NCBI GenBank assembly: GCA_964625865.1
Contig: CAZVEV010000026.1
Span: 1 to 37,481 of the forward strand
Direction: 5' to 3'
From: CAZVEV01 sp964625865
GTDB lineage: Bacteria > Planctomycetota > Phycisphaerae > SM23-33
Length of the DNA: 37,481 bases
Part shown: one piece after another, positions 24,231 through 32,997 of the stretch
How the letters are laid out: each line of letters starts with the position of its first letter
Numbering within the stretch: position 1 is the stretch's first letter
Notes under the pieces: generated by a model
The model's input: only the letters and a program-made list of their open reading frames with translations
The model's database searches: none
What the model was told of the DNA's origin: nothing
Made by a program: the position numbers and the translations under genes

Positions 24231-25759
24231 CTCGCAGAGAGCTCCTCAAGACCGCGGGGGTGGGCGCAGCCGCGGCAGCACTGGCCGGCTGCGGAGCCAT
24301 GCATGGAACGCATCGAGGCGTGGGGACTGCTCCCGGCGAGCGGCCGAACATCATCCTGGTGATGTCCGACGATCAGGGCTGGGGCGACGTGGGGTATAAC
24401 GGCAATCGGGTGCTCAAGACGCCTCACCTCGACGCGATGGCCCGCGAGTCGATCCGATTCGACCGGTTCTACGCCGGAGCGCCGGTCTGCTCGCCGACGC
24501 GGGGCAGTTGCATCACCGGGCGCCATCCGCATCGGTACAACATCCCCTGGGCGGGCGAGTATCCCCTTCCCGCGGGCGAAATCACCCTCGCCGAAGCGCT
24601 CAAAGGGTGTGGGTATGCGACGGGTCACTTCGGCAAGTGGCATCTCGGCGGGCTCAGTCGCACGGTCAAGCAGAGCTACTTTGCCGGCCCGGTCGACCCG
24701 GCGACCTACAGCCCGCCATGGGACAACGGCTTCGACGAGTGCTTCAGCACCGAGTCGATGGTGCCCACGTACAACCCGTACTACCATCTCGGCGGCGATT
24801 TCGGCACGGATGAGTATCGCCACCTGCAGACCGAGCCGGTGGTCCGCGGGCAGCGCAGCGGAGGGTTCCGCTGGCGCGATCACTACTGGACAGGTCCCGG
24901 GCAGATCGTCGACCAGTGGCTCGAAGGCGACGACTCGACGATCATCATGGACCGCGCGTTGGACTTCATCGCCCGCAAGGCCGCCGCACGCACGCCGCTG
25001 CTGGCGCTGGTCTGGTTCCACACGCCCCACACGCCGATCGTCGCCGGCGACGACGACCGCAAGCCCTACGCCGACCAGTCGATGCCCGCCCAGCACTGGT
25101 ACGGCTGCATCTCCGCGATGGACCGACAGATCGGGCGACTGCGACGCGAATTGCGGCGGCTCGACATCGCCGACAACACCCTCGTCTGGTTCTGCAGCGA
25201 CAACGGGCCGAGCTACATCCACGACCACAACTCGGCCGGTCCGTTCCGCGGCAAGAAGGCGACGCTGTACGAAGGGGGCATCCGCGTGCCGGCGATTCTC
25301 GAGTGGCCCGCGAGACTGAGCAAGCCGCGGGTCGTCAGCGCTCCATGCTGCACCAGCGACTTCTATCCGACCTTGCTCGGGATCCTCGGGGCCACCGTGC
25401 CCGGCCAGCCGCCGCTGGACGGCATCGACATCATGCCGATCATCGAAGGCAAGACGACTCACCGCCCCGTGCCGATCGCCTTCCAGGCCCCGATCAAGAA
25501 GAAGATCAGCCCGCTGGCCGAGCCGGGGACGAAGCAGTTGGCCCTCTCGGATAACCGCTACAAGCTCATGAGCGTCAACGGGGGCAAGACCTACGTGCTG
25601 TACGACCTGATCGACGACCCGGGCGAGACGAAGAACCTGGCGCCCGACAAGGCCGAGGTCGTCGCGCGGATGAAGACCGTACTGGACAAGTGGATCGCGT
25701 CCTGCCGCCGAAGCGCCGCGGGCGAAGACTATGCGCAGCAGAGCCGCGCGGGAGCATGA
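24215..25759 (+). CDS. Tat-lipoprotein formylglycine sulfatase 3
   Basis: The 514-residue product carries a twin-arginine motif and lipobox together (LTRRELLKTAGVG, then LAGC), so it is probably exported folded and lipid-anchored. The core is PNIILVMSDDQGWGDVGYNG with the standard Asp-Asp metal pair, and Cys92 in CSPTRGSCITG is the formylglycine precursor. GHFGKWHLGG, WFHTPHTPI, CSDNGPSY and KKATLYEGGIRVP are typical of arylsulfatase-like S1 enzymes acting on glycans. AAGGA lies nine bases before the ATG. It differs clearly from sulfatases 1 and 2 and from 4 and 5, so another linkage is expected. Its stop overlaps the symporter fusion as ATGA. GC returns to the level of the surrounding cluster here. 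Confidence 0.93.
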   Translation: MSNRLTRRELLKTAGVGAAAAALAGCGAMHGTHRGVGTAPGERPNIILVMSDDQGWGDVGYNGNRVLKTPHLDAMARESIRFDRFYAGAPVCSPTRGSCITGRHPHRYNIPWAGEYPLPAGEITLAEALKGCGYATGHFGKWHLGGLSRTVKQSYFAGPVDPATYSPPWDNGFDECFSTESMVPTYNPYYHLGGDFGTDEYRHLQTEPVVRGQRSGGFRWRDHYWTGPGQIVDQWLEGDDSTIIMDRALDFIARKAAARTPLLALVWFHTPHTPIVAGDDDRKPYADQSMPAQHWYGCISAMDRQIGRLRRELRRLDIADNTLVWFCSDNGPSYIHDHNSAGPFRGKKATLYEGGIRVPAILEWPARLSKPRVVSAPCCTSDFYPTLLGILGATVPGQPPLDGIDIMPIIEGKTTHRPVPIAFQAPIKKKISPLAEPGTKQLALSDNRYKLMSVNGGKTYVLYDLIDDPGETKNLAPDKAEVVARMKTVLDKWIASCRRSAAGEDYAQQSRAGA

Positions 25760-28350
25760 GAATGAAGAACCTGTTACGTGTCGTCGCTATCTCCCTGTGC
25801 GTGTGTACGGTCGCCCAGGCCGCCGACGGGCAAGCGACGCCTGACGTCCTGACGTGGAAGGACCTGACCAAACTGCCCAAGACGCTCGGGTTCGGCGGGC
25901 CGTTCGCCGGTGTGCACAACGACGCGCTGATCGTCGCCGGCGGGGCCAACTTCCCCGTCAAGCCCCCGTGGGAAGACGGCGAGAAGGTCTGGTATGACGG
26001 CATCTACGTGCTCGAATCGCCCGAAAGCACACAGTGGCGAACGGGCTTCAAGCTGCCCCGCCCGCTGGCGTACGGCGCGTCGATCAGCACGAGCGAGGGC
26101 CTGATCCTCATCGGCGGCTCGGACGCCACGAGCACCTACGCTGACGTGACGCTCGTGCAGTGGGACCCTGAGAGCAAGAAGATCGTCACCAGGGCGCTGA
26201 CGCCCCTGCCGGAGCCGCGAGCGTTCCTGGTGGCCCGAAAGGTCGGCGACGTCATCTACGCGGGCCTCGGCAAGCGGACCAAAGGGGCCGAGACGTGCCA
26301 GAAGAACTTCTGGTCGCTCGACCTGAGCCAGCCCGAGGACAAGCGCAAGTGGCTTCCGGCCCCCGCCCTGCCCGCGCTGCCCCGCCTCAAGGCCGCCTCG
26401 GCCGTCCAGTCCGCGGGAGACGCGCCGAAGTTCCTCTACGTCTTCGGCGGGTCGCACGTGGTCAAGGGCGACGACGACGAACTGGTACGGACGTTCCTGA
26501 CCGACGTGTGGCGGTTTGATCCGCGAGGCGATGGCGGCAAGGGTCGGTGGGAGGCGATGAAGGACCTGCCGGGCCCCCTCGCGGCGGCCGGCGCGATCGA
26601 CTACGGCCAGTCGCACGTCCTGGTCTTCAGCGGCTCGACCGGCAAGCATATCCACAAGCCCGTCCAGGACCGCCCCCTCTTCCGTAAGGACATCCTGGCC
26701 TATCACACGATCACCAACACGTGGACCCCGGCCGGCGAGGTCCCGCTGGGCATCGTGACGACCCCGCCGGTTCGCTGGGGCAAGCGAATCATCATTCCCA
26801 GCGGCGAGACGCGCCCCGGCGTCCGCACGCCGAACATCCAGTCGGGCGTCCCCAATCGTCCGGACGCGGGCTTCGGCTGGATCAACTACGGCGTGCTCGT
26901 CGGATACCTCGGCCTGCTGGTCGGCATGGGGTTCTACTTCTCCCGTCGCGAGAAGACCACGGAGGACTTCTTCCTGGCCGGCAAGCGGATTCCCTGGTGG
27001 GCCGCCGGCCTGAGCATCTACGCCACGCAGCTCAGCGCCATCACGTTCATCGCCTCGCCTTCGGTGAGCTTCTCGAAGGACTGGCTGGTCTATCCGGGCA
27101 AGATCACGCTGTTCCTGATGGCCCCGGTGGTCATCTGCTTCTACCTGCCGTTCTTCAGGCGGCTGAAGATCACGACGGCCTACGAGTACCTTGAGAGGCG
27201 TTACTCGACGGCGGTTCGCCTGCTCGGCAGCGCGTCGTTCATCATCTTCCAACTGGGCAGGATGGCGGTGGTGGTCTACCTGCCCGCCCTGGCGCTGGCG
27301 ACGGTGACGGGCATTGACGTCTACACGTGCCTGATCGTCATGGCGGTCCTGTCAATCGTGTACACGACGCTGGGAGGCATGGAGGCGGTCGTCTGGACGG
27401 ACGTTATCCAGACGATCGTCCTGCTGGGCGGCATGATCGTCAGTCTCGTGGTCGTGCTCGTCCTTGTGGGAGGGCCCTCCACGGTCTATCGCACGGCGCT
27501 GGCCGACGGGAAACTCGCCATGTTCAACTGGACGTGGGACACCACCACGCTGGCGACCTGGTCGATGTTCATCGGCACGTTCGCCCTGCAATTCGGACCG
27601 TATACGACCGACCAGGCCGTCATCCAGCGATACCTCTCGACGAAGGACGAGAAGGCCGCCGCCAAGGGCATCTGGACCAACGGCATCCTGTCGATCCCGT
27701 TTGCGTTCCTGTTCATGGCGCTGGGCACGTGCCTGTACGTCTACTTCAAGAACAACCCGGACCTGGTGACGCTGGGCATGAAGAACGACGAGGTCTTCCC
27801 GCTGTTCATCGTCCAGCAGTTGCCCGCCGGCGTCTCCGGACTGGTCATCGCGGGTGTCTTCGCGGCCGCGATGTCCACGCTGGACAGCAGCATGCACAGT
27901 ATCGCGACGGCGGTCACGATCGACTGGTATCGCCCATTCAAACGCGACGTGACGGACCACCAGTGCCTGAACCTCGCGCGCTGGGTCGTCGTCGCCGTCG
28001 GGGTGGCGGCGATGGGCATCGCGTCGGTGATGGCCTCCAGCGACGTCAAGAGCGCGTTCTTCCTGTTCCAGAAGATCCTGGGGCTGGTCAGCAGTTCGCT
28101 GGTGGGCATCTTCATCCTGGGCGTGTTCACCAAGCGGGCCAACACCGTCGGCGCCCTGGTCGGCGCGGCGGCGTGCTTCGGCCTGCTGCTGTACATCTTC
28201 TTCTTTACGAAGATCAACTTCTTCCTCTATGCGGTGATCGGGATCGGAACGTGTGTGATCGTCGGATACCTCGTCAGCCTGCTGACACCGGCGTTCACGC
28301 GAGACGTCACCGGCCTGAACATCCAGACCGTCAGAGAGAGTGAAGAATGA
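25756..28350 (+). CDS. Circularly permuted NanM-like sialic acid mutarotase fused to a sodium:solute symporter
   Basis: The product has about 864 residues. A signal peptide (ending AQA|AD) leads into a kelch propeller (about 30-355) that resembles the sialic acid mutarotase NanM/YjhT but starts with the blade that is late in E. coli NanM (GGPFAGVHNDALIVAGGANFP) and ends with the NanM middle (SGETRPGVRT), a circular permutation. From about residue 370 it is an SSS-family symporter (FYFSRREKTTEDFFLAGKRIPWWAAGLSIYATQLSA, TTLGGMEAVVWTDVIQ, FAAAMSTLDSSMHS), with roughly 13 membrane helices expected. Members of this symporter family have the N-terminus outside, so the propeller would sit in the periplasm. 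It should convert alpha-sialic acid to the beta anomer and import it with Na+. An ATG at 25762 is better spaced from GGAG than 25756. Confidence 0.92.
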   Translation: MRMKNLLRVVAISLCVCTVAQAADGQATPDVLTWKDLTKLPKTLGFGGPFAGVHNDALIVAGGANFPVKPPWEDGEKVWYDGIYVLESPESTQWRTGFKLPRPLAYGASISTSEGLILIGGSDATSTYADVTLVQWDPESKKIVTRALTPLPEPRAFLVARKVGDVIYAGLGKRTKGAETCQKNFWSLDLSQPEDKRKWLPAPALPALPRLKAASAVQSAGDAPKFLYVFGGSHVVKGDDDELVRTFLTDVWRFDPRGDGGKGRWEAMKDLPGPLAAAGAIDYGQSHVLVFSGSTGKHIHKPVQDRPLFRKDILAYHTITNTWTPAGEVPLGIVTTPPVRWGKRIIIPSGETRPGVRTPNIQSGVPNRPDAGFGWINYGVLVGYLGLLVGMGFYFSRREKTTEDFFLAGKRIPWWAAGLSIYATQLSAITFIASPSVSFSKDWLVYPGKITLFLMAPVVICFYLPFFRRLKITTAYEYLERRYSTAVRLLGSASFIIFQLGRMAVVVYLPALALATVTGIDVYTCLIVMAVLSIVYTTLGGMEAVVWTDVIQTIVLLGGMIVSLVVVLVLVGGPSTVYRTALADGKLAMFNWTWDTTTLATWSMFIGTFALQFGPYTTDQAVIQRYLSTKDEKAAAKGIWTNGILSIPFAFLFMALGTCLYVYFKNNPDLVTLGMKNDEVFPLFIVQQLPAGVSGLVIAGVFAAAMSTLDSSMHSIATAVTIDWYRPFKRDVTDHQCLNLARWVVVAVGVAAMGIASVMASSDVKSAFFLFQKILGLVSSSLVGIFILGVFTKRANTVGALVGAAACFGLLLYIFFFTKINFFLYAVIGIGTCVIVGYLVSLLTPAFTRDVTGLNIQTVRESEE

Positions 28351-29981
28351 GTCGGCTGAGCGCTATGAAGACGGGGGCACGACTGGGACTGACCGTCCTG
28401 GCGGTCGCGCTGTTCGTGCCGACGTCCGCATCGGCCCAGGTCCGGCTGGCCCGATGCTTCGACGACCACATGGTCCTCCAGCAGGGGCGGAAGATTCCCG
28501 TCTGGGGCGAGGCGCCAAAGGGCCGGAAGATCACCGTCACCTTCGCCTCGCAGACCAAGACAACTGTCGCGGGTCAGGACGGCAAGTGGACGGTCACCCT
28601 CGACCCCCTGACCGCCAGCAACACCGGGCGTACTCTGGTCGTTCAATCGGCCGTCGGCAATCGTAAATCGGTAATCGAAGACGTCGTGGTCGGCGAGGTC
28701 TGGCTGTGCTCGGGGCAGTCGAACATGTACTGGGCCCTCAAGTCCGCCTCCGGCGGCAAGCAGGCGATCGCTGAGGCGGGCAACTTCCCGAACATCCGCA
28801 TCCTCAACTACGTCGCCAAGCCCTACGGCGGGGGCGGCCGCTGGACGGAGGCGGACTTCGACCGCCTGACACGACAGCGGTACATGCAGGGCACGTGGGC
28901 CGTCTGCAGCGCCAAGGCCGCCGCCCCCTGCTCGGCCGTCGGGTTCTTCTTCGCCCGACAGCTCCACAAGGCCCTCAAAATCCCCATCGGCCTCATCCAC
29001 GCGTCAAAGGGCGGCACGCCCTGCGAAAGCTGGGTCCGCCCGGAAGCCGTCAAGAGGCATCCGCGACTCAAGGCGATGACGGAGGGCGACTGGTTCACCA
29101 ATGATCGCATCGGCGCCTGGTGTCGAGGCCGCGCCAAACACAACCTGGCCAACTGGTTCACTCGCGTGGCCGAAGACCGCGCCGCCGGCAAGACTGCGCC
29201 CTATCGCCCGCGCCCGACACATCCGTTCGAACTCGGCTGCATGTGGACCTTCGGCATCGAGCCGCTTGTCCCGCTACCGCTGGCCGGCGTGGTCTGGTAC
29301 CAGGGCGAGTCCAACGCGGAAACCCCCAAGGACATCGCCCTCCACGACGATCTGCTGACGCTGCTGATTGCCGACTGGCGGAAGCAGTGGCAGTGCGAGA
29401 AGCTGCCCTTCCTGGTCGTCCAGTTGCCGCGGATCAGCAGCCCCGGGCGCGCGAACTGGCCTGCGTTCCGCGCCAGCCAGGCCCGCGTCGCCCGAAGCCT
29501 GCCCGACGTCGGCCTGGCCGTGACGCTCGATCTGGGCGACAACCGGCGTCGAAGCAACGTTCACCCGGCCAACAAGGCGCCCGTCGGACAGCGACTGGCC
29601 CTGCTCGCACGGAAGATCGTGTACGGCCAGGCGGTCACGCACGCGGGCCCCGTGCCGAAGGCCGTCCGGGCCGAGAGCGGCAAGCTGCTGGTGACGTTCG
29701 CGACGGGCGGTTCGGCGATCGAACTGCGGAAGGACCCACATGCGGGGAAGGTCGGATTCGAACTGGCCGGGGCGGACGGCATGTACCGTGCCGCCCAAGC
29801 GAAGGTCGTGGGCCCGGCACTGCTCGCCGTCAACAGCAGCGAGGTCCGGGCCCCGGTGGCGGTTCGATACGCGTGGCACATGTGGCCGGTGGTGACGTTG
29901 TACAACGCGGCGGGCCTGCCGGCCGGGCCGTTCCAGATGCGCGCCGCCGGCGCGCCGGCGCCGAAGGCGGGAGACAGGTGA
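28347..29981 (+). CDS. Sialate O-acetylesterase (SGNH hydrolase)
   Basis: The 544-residue product has a signal peptide (SASA|QVRL) and the family's opening module (RCFDDHMVLQQGRKIPVWGEAP). The SGNH catalytic elements are Ser125 in CSGQSNMYW, HASKGGTPCESW (block with the oxyanion Gly), VVWYQGESNAE, and His406 in SNVHPANKAPVGQRLA. It should remove O-acetyl groups from sialic acids, which otherwise hinder sialidases and NanA. Related family members deacetylate xylan and other glycans, but the context makes sialate the best choice. The ATG overlaps the symporter stop (ATGA); an in-frame ATG at 28365 is possible. The stop shares one base with the start of sulfatase 4 (TGATG). Confidence 0.92.
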   Translation: MSRLSAMKTGARLGLTVLAVALFVPTSASAQVRLARCFDDHMVLQQGRKIPVWGEAPKGRKITVTFASQTKTTVAGQDGKWTVTLDPLTASNTGRTLVVQSAVGNRKSVIEDVVVGEVWLCSGQSNMYWALKSASGGKQAIAEAGNFPNIRILNYVAKPYGGGGRWTEADFDRLTRQRYMQGTWAVCSAKAAAPCSAVGFFFARQLHKALKIPIGLIHASKGGTPCESWVRPEAVKRHPRLKAMTEGDWFTNDRIGAWCRGRAKHNLANWFTRVAEDRAAGKTAPYRPRPTHPFELGCMWTFGIEPLVPLPLAGVVWYQGESNAETPKDIALHDDLLTLLIADWRKQWQCEKLPFLVVQLPRISSPGRANWPAFRASQARVARSLPDVGLAVTLDLGDNRRRSNVHPANKAPVGQRLALLARKIVYGQAVTHAGPVPKAVRAESGKLLVTFATGGSAIELRKDPHAGKVGFELAGADGMYRAAQAKVVGPALLAVNSSEVRAPVAVRYAWHMWPVVTLYNAAGLPAGPFQMRAAGAPAPKAGDR

Positions 29982-31453
29982 TGCACCGCCCGGATCGTCC
30001 CAACATTCTGCTGATCATCTCCGACCAGCAGCGGGCCGATACGCTGGGCTTCGCCGACAAGACGCCCTGCCGGACGCCCCACCTGGACGCGCTGGCCGAG
30101 CGAGGCATCTCGTTCGATCGGGCGATCACCCCCTGCCCGCTGTGCGGCCCGGCGCGGGCGTCGATCTTCACGGGGTTGTACCCTCACCAGGCCCGCGGCG
30201 GCGCCGGTCCTGACCTGGACGACGGGCCGCTGGAGGGCCTCGACAGCGACCGCACCGCGACGGACATGCTGCTGAACGACTACTCGCTGGCCGAGCCGGC
30301 CCGCCTGACCAACCTGCTGCGAGACCGGGGCTATCACACCGCCTACGCGGGCAAGTGGCATCTCGGGCGCGACGTGATCGGCACGTGGTTCGACCAATAC
30401 CACGGCCACGATAACGCCCAGTACGTCCGCTGGTGTGCCGACAACGGCTTGCCGGACGGCTGGCCGCTGAATGACACGGCCACCCGCACCGACCGCGTCC
30501 CGCACATGTCGATCCCGACCGCGTCGGTCAATCCGATCGACCCGGCGTGCTCCAACGATGCGTGGATCGCCGACATCGCCATTGACTTCATCGCCGGCCG
30601 CCCCACCGACCGCCCCTTCTTCATCGTCTGCGGCTTCAACGGCCCGCACCCGCCGCTGAAGGTCCCCGAGCCGTACTTCAGCATGTATGATCCCGACGAG
30701 ATTCCCGAGCCGCCGAACTTCGGCCCGCAGGCAGGCGAGCCGCCCTGCAACGGCCGGAGCTTCTACCGCCAACTGTTCCGCGACCACGGCGAGCGATGGG
30801 ACGCATGGCGACAGAGCGTCGCGGCCTACTGGGGTTTCTGCACGCTGATCGACGACCAGGTCGGACGGCTCGTCGACTGCCTCCGAGATCACGAGGCGTT
30901 CGATGACACGTTGATCATCTACTGCAGCGACCACGGCGAGATGCTCGGGGCCCACGGGTTGTGGCACAAGATGCACGCCTACGAGGAGGCCCTCCGCGTG
31001 CCGCTGATCTTCTCGGCGCCATGGATCCGCGGCGCCCAACGCAGCGACGCGCCGGCCTCGCTGATTGATATCCCGACCACGATCCTCGCAGCCGCCGGCA
31101 TCGAGCCACCGCCCGAGCACGAGGGCGCCGATCTGTCGGCAGCCCTGGCCGGGGGCGACCTGCCCCCGCGGCGATACCTGTTCAGCGAGCACAAGCCGCT
31201 GGGCGAGTTCCACGGGGCCGTGGACTGGCGCATGGTCACCGACGGGCGCTACAAATACACGTGGAACCGCGGCGACCTGGACGAACTGTACGACCTGTCA
31301 GCCGACCCGTACGAAACGCACAACCTGATCGCGGAGCCCCCCGCAGGCATCCTGCGAGAACTTCGCCGGGCATTGGCCGAATGGACGGTCGAGACGGGCG
31401 ATCCGCTGGCGACTGAACTTCGCGCGGAGATCGGCGGAGAAAGGGCCCCATGA
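29981..31453 (+). CDS. Formylglycine sulfatase 4, no signal peptide
   Basis: The 490-residue product starts directly with MHRPDRPNILLIISDQQRADTLGF, so the first beta-strand of the sulfatase fold begins at residue 8 and there is no room for a signal peptide. Cys55 in CGPARASIFTG is the formylglycine precursor. AGKWHLG, CGFNGPHPPL, YCSDHGEMLGAHGLWHK and LYDLSADPYETHNL are canonical. The DQQR variant and the HGLWHK segment place it with heparan/iduronate- or phosphonate-type S1 branches. It appears cytoplasmic. The TGATG junction with the esterase fixes the start. A related sulfatase follows with a four-base overlap. It may desulfate an imported sugar; the substrate is unknown. Confidence 0.92.
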   Translation: MHRPDRPNILLIISDQQRADTLGFADKTPCRTPHLDALAERGISFDRAITPCPLCGPARASIFTGLYPHQARGGAGPDLDDGPLEGLDSDRTATDMLLNDYSLAEPARLTNLLRDRGYHTAYAGKWHLGRDVIGTWFDQYHGHDNAQYVRWCADNGLPDGWPLNDTATRTDRVPHMSIPTASVNPIDPACSNDAWIADIAIDFIAGRPTDRPFFIVCGFNGPHPPLKVPEPYFSMYDPDEIPEPPNFGPQAGEPPCNGRSFYRQLFRDHGERWDAWRQSVAAYWGFCTLIDDQVGRLVDCLRDHEAFDDTLIIYCSDHGEMLGAHGLWHKMHAYEEALRVPLIFSAPWIRGAQRSDAPASLIDIPTTILAAAGIEPPPEHEGADLSAALAGGDLPPRRYLFSEHKPLGEFHGAVDWRMVTDGRYKYTWNRGDLDELYDLSADPYETHNLIAEPPAGILRELRRALAEWTVETGDPLATELRAEIGGERAP

Positions 31454-32967
31454 GCACGCAGCCGAACATCCTGCTGATCCTGACCGACCAGCACCGCTAT
31501 GACATCGTGGGCGCCAACGGGTCGGCGATCTGTCGGAGTCCACACCTGGATGGTCTGGCCGCCGGGGGAGTGACCTTCCGGCAGGCCTACAGCATCTGCC
31601 CCCTGTGCACGCCGGCACGGGCGTCGATGTACACGGGCCTGGCGCCGCACAAGCACGGCGTGGTCCGCAACGTTGAATCGTCCATGCCGAACGCGCCGTC
31701 GATCGGCGGGGCGATTCCCACGCTGGGTGAGCGCCTGCGCGGCGGCGGATACGAGACGTTCTATCTGGGCAAGTGGCACGCGGGAAGCCGCCTGCCCAGC
31801 GAGTGCGGCTTTGCCGGCCAGGACGTGGAAGGCTACGGCGATGCGGGGGGCAATCCGTACTACCTCGACTATCTCCGCACGCGGGGCCTCGACCGCCCGA
31901 CGGTCACGCCCGTCGGCGTGGGCTATCCGCACAACCTGCTGCTGGCGGGGCGAATGTCCGGGCCCGTGGAGGCCTCCGTGCCGTACTTCCTGGCCGAGTC
32001 GGCCATCGAGCGGATCACCGCCCGCGCCGACGCCGACGGGCCATTCTTCCTCGCGCTGAACTTCTGGGGCCCGCACGCCCCGTACGTGCCGTGTGAGCCG
32101 TATGCCTCGATGTACGATCCGGCCGACATCCCACCGTGGGGCAACTTCGCCGACGACTTCGCGGGCAAGCCGCCGCTTTACCGGCGCCACCACGATTCGT
32201 TCGTTGGCGAGGGCAATCCCAGGCGAAGCTGGGCCGAGTGCGCCGAGTGGGCGGCGCTGTACTTCGGGTTCGCCACGCAGATCGACGACCAGATCGGCCG
32301 CGTGCTCGACGCACTGGACAACAACGGCCTGGCCGACGAGACCGCCGTCATCTTCTCCACCGACCACGGGGACCTGGCCGGCTCGCACGGCGGCATGCAC
32401 GACAAGAACGCATTCTGCGTCGAGGAACTGATGCACATCCCGATGATCGCCCGCCTGCCGGGCGCCGCGGCGCCCGGGAGAACGTGCTCGCTGCCGGTCA
32501 GCAACCTCGACATCCCCGCGACCGTGACAGACATCGCCGGCCTCGGCGTGCCCGAGACCTTCGACGGACGCAGCCTGCTGCCGATCCTCCGCGGGGAGGA
32601 ACCGCAAGACTGGCCCGACCACGTGACGGCCGAGTGCTTCGGCGTGCACTTCGCCTACGAGACGCGGATGGTCGTGTGGGGCCACCACAAGTACGTCTTC
32701 CATCCCGGCGCGTTCGACGAGTTGTACGACCGGCAGGCCGACCCGCACGAGTTGACCAACCTGATCGACTCGCCCGAGCATTCAGACGTTCTTCGGGAGT
32801 GTCGCCGCCGTCTGCTGCGGTGGATGCGCCGCACGGGCGATCCGCTGGATCGCGCGGATTTCCTGTTTGTCCAACACCACCCGTGGTCGCCGGAGACCGT
32901 CGCCCCCTACGGCCCCGGCGCCTCGGCGGCCCTGCGCAACGAGGAGCCGAAACTCCATGGAGACTGA
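31450..32967 (+). CDS. Formylglycine sulfatase 5, no signal peptide
   Basis: The 505-residue product opens with MSTQPNILLILTDQHRYDIVG, again with no export signal. Cys53 in CTPARASMYTG is the formylglycine precursor. LGKWHAG, NFWGPHAPYV, FSTDHGDLAGSHGGMHDKN and LYDRQADPHELTNLI are typical. It is a relative of sulfatase 4 (DQHR/DQQR class). The start overlaps the previous stop as ATGA. The C-terminal extension after about residue 445 (RADFLFVQHHPWSPETVAP) is not part of the standard fold. Together with sulfatase 4 it suggests a cytoplasmic desulfation step late in the pathway. Confidence 0.92.
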   Translation: MSTQPNILLILTDQHRYDIVGANGSAICRSPHLDGLAAGGVTFRQAYSICPLCTPARASMYTGLAPHKHGVVRNVESSMPNAPSIGGAIPTLGERLRGGGYETFYLGKWHAGSRLPSECGFAGQDVEGYGDAGGNPYYLDYLRTRGLDRPTVTPVGVGYPHNLLLAGRMSGPVEASVPYFLAESAIERITARADADGPFFLALNFWGPHAPYVPCEPYASMYDPADIPPWGNFADDFAGKPPLYRRHHDSFVGEGNPRRSWAECAEWAALYFGFATQIDDQIGRVLDALDNNGLADETAVIFSTDHGDLAGSHGGMHDKNAFCVEELMHIPMIARLPGAAAPGRTCSLPVSNLDIPATVTDIAGLGVPETFDGRSLLPILRGEEPQDWPDHVTAECFGVHFAYETRMVVWGHHKYVFHPGAFDELYDRQADPHELTNLIDSPEHSDVLRECRRRLLRWMRRTGDPLDRADFLFVQHHPWSPETVAPYGPGASAALRNEEPKLHGD

Positions 32968-32997
32968 AGCCGCCCCCCGAGACGTCGAGGATCGCCT

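Noticed and set aside
29120..29980. In-frame upstream extension of sulfatase 4
   Set aside because: It lies inside the esterase gene in another frame and has Arg/Pro-rich shadow composition; the TGATG junction and the fold start support 29981.
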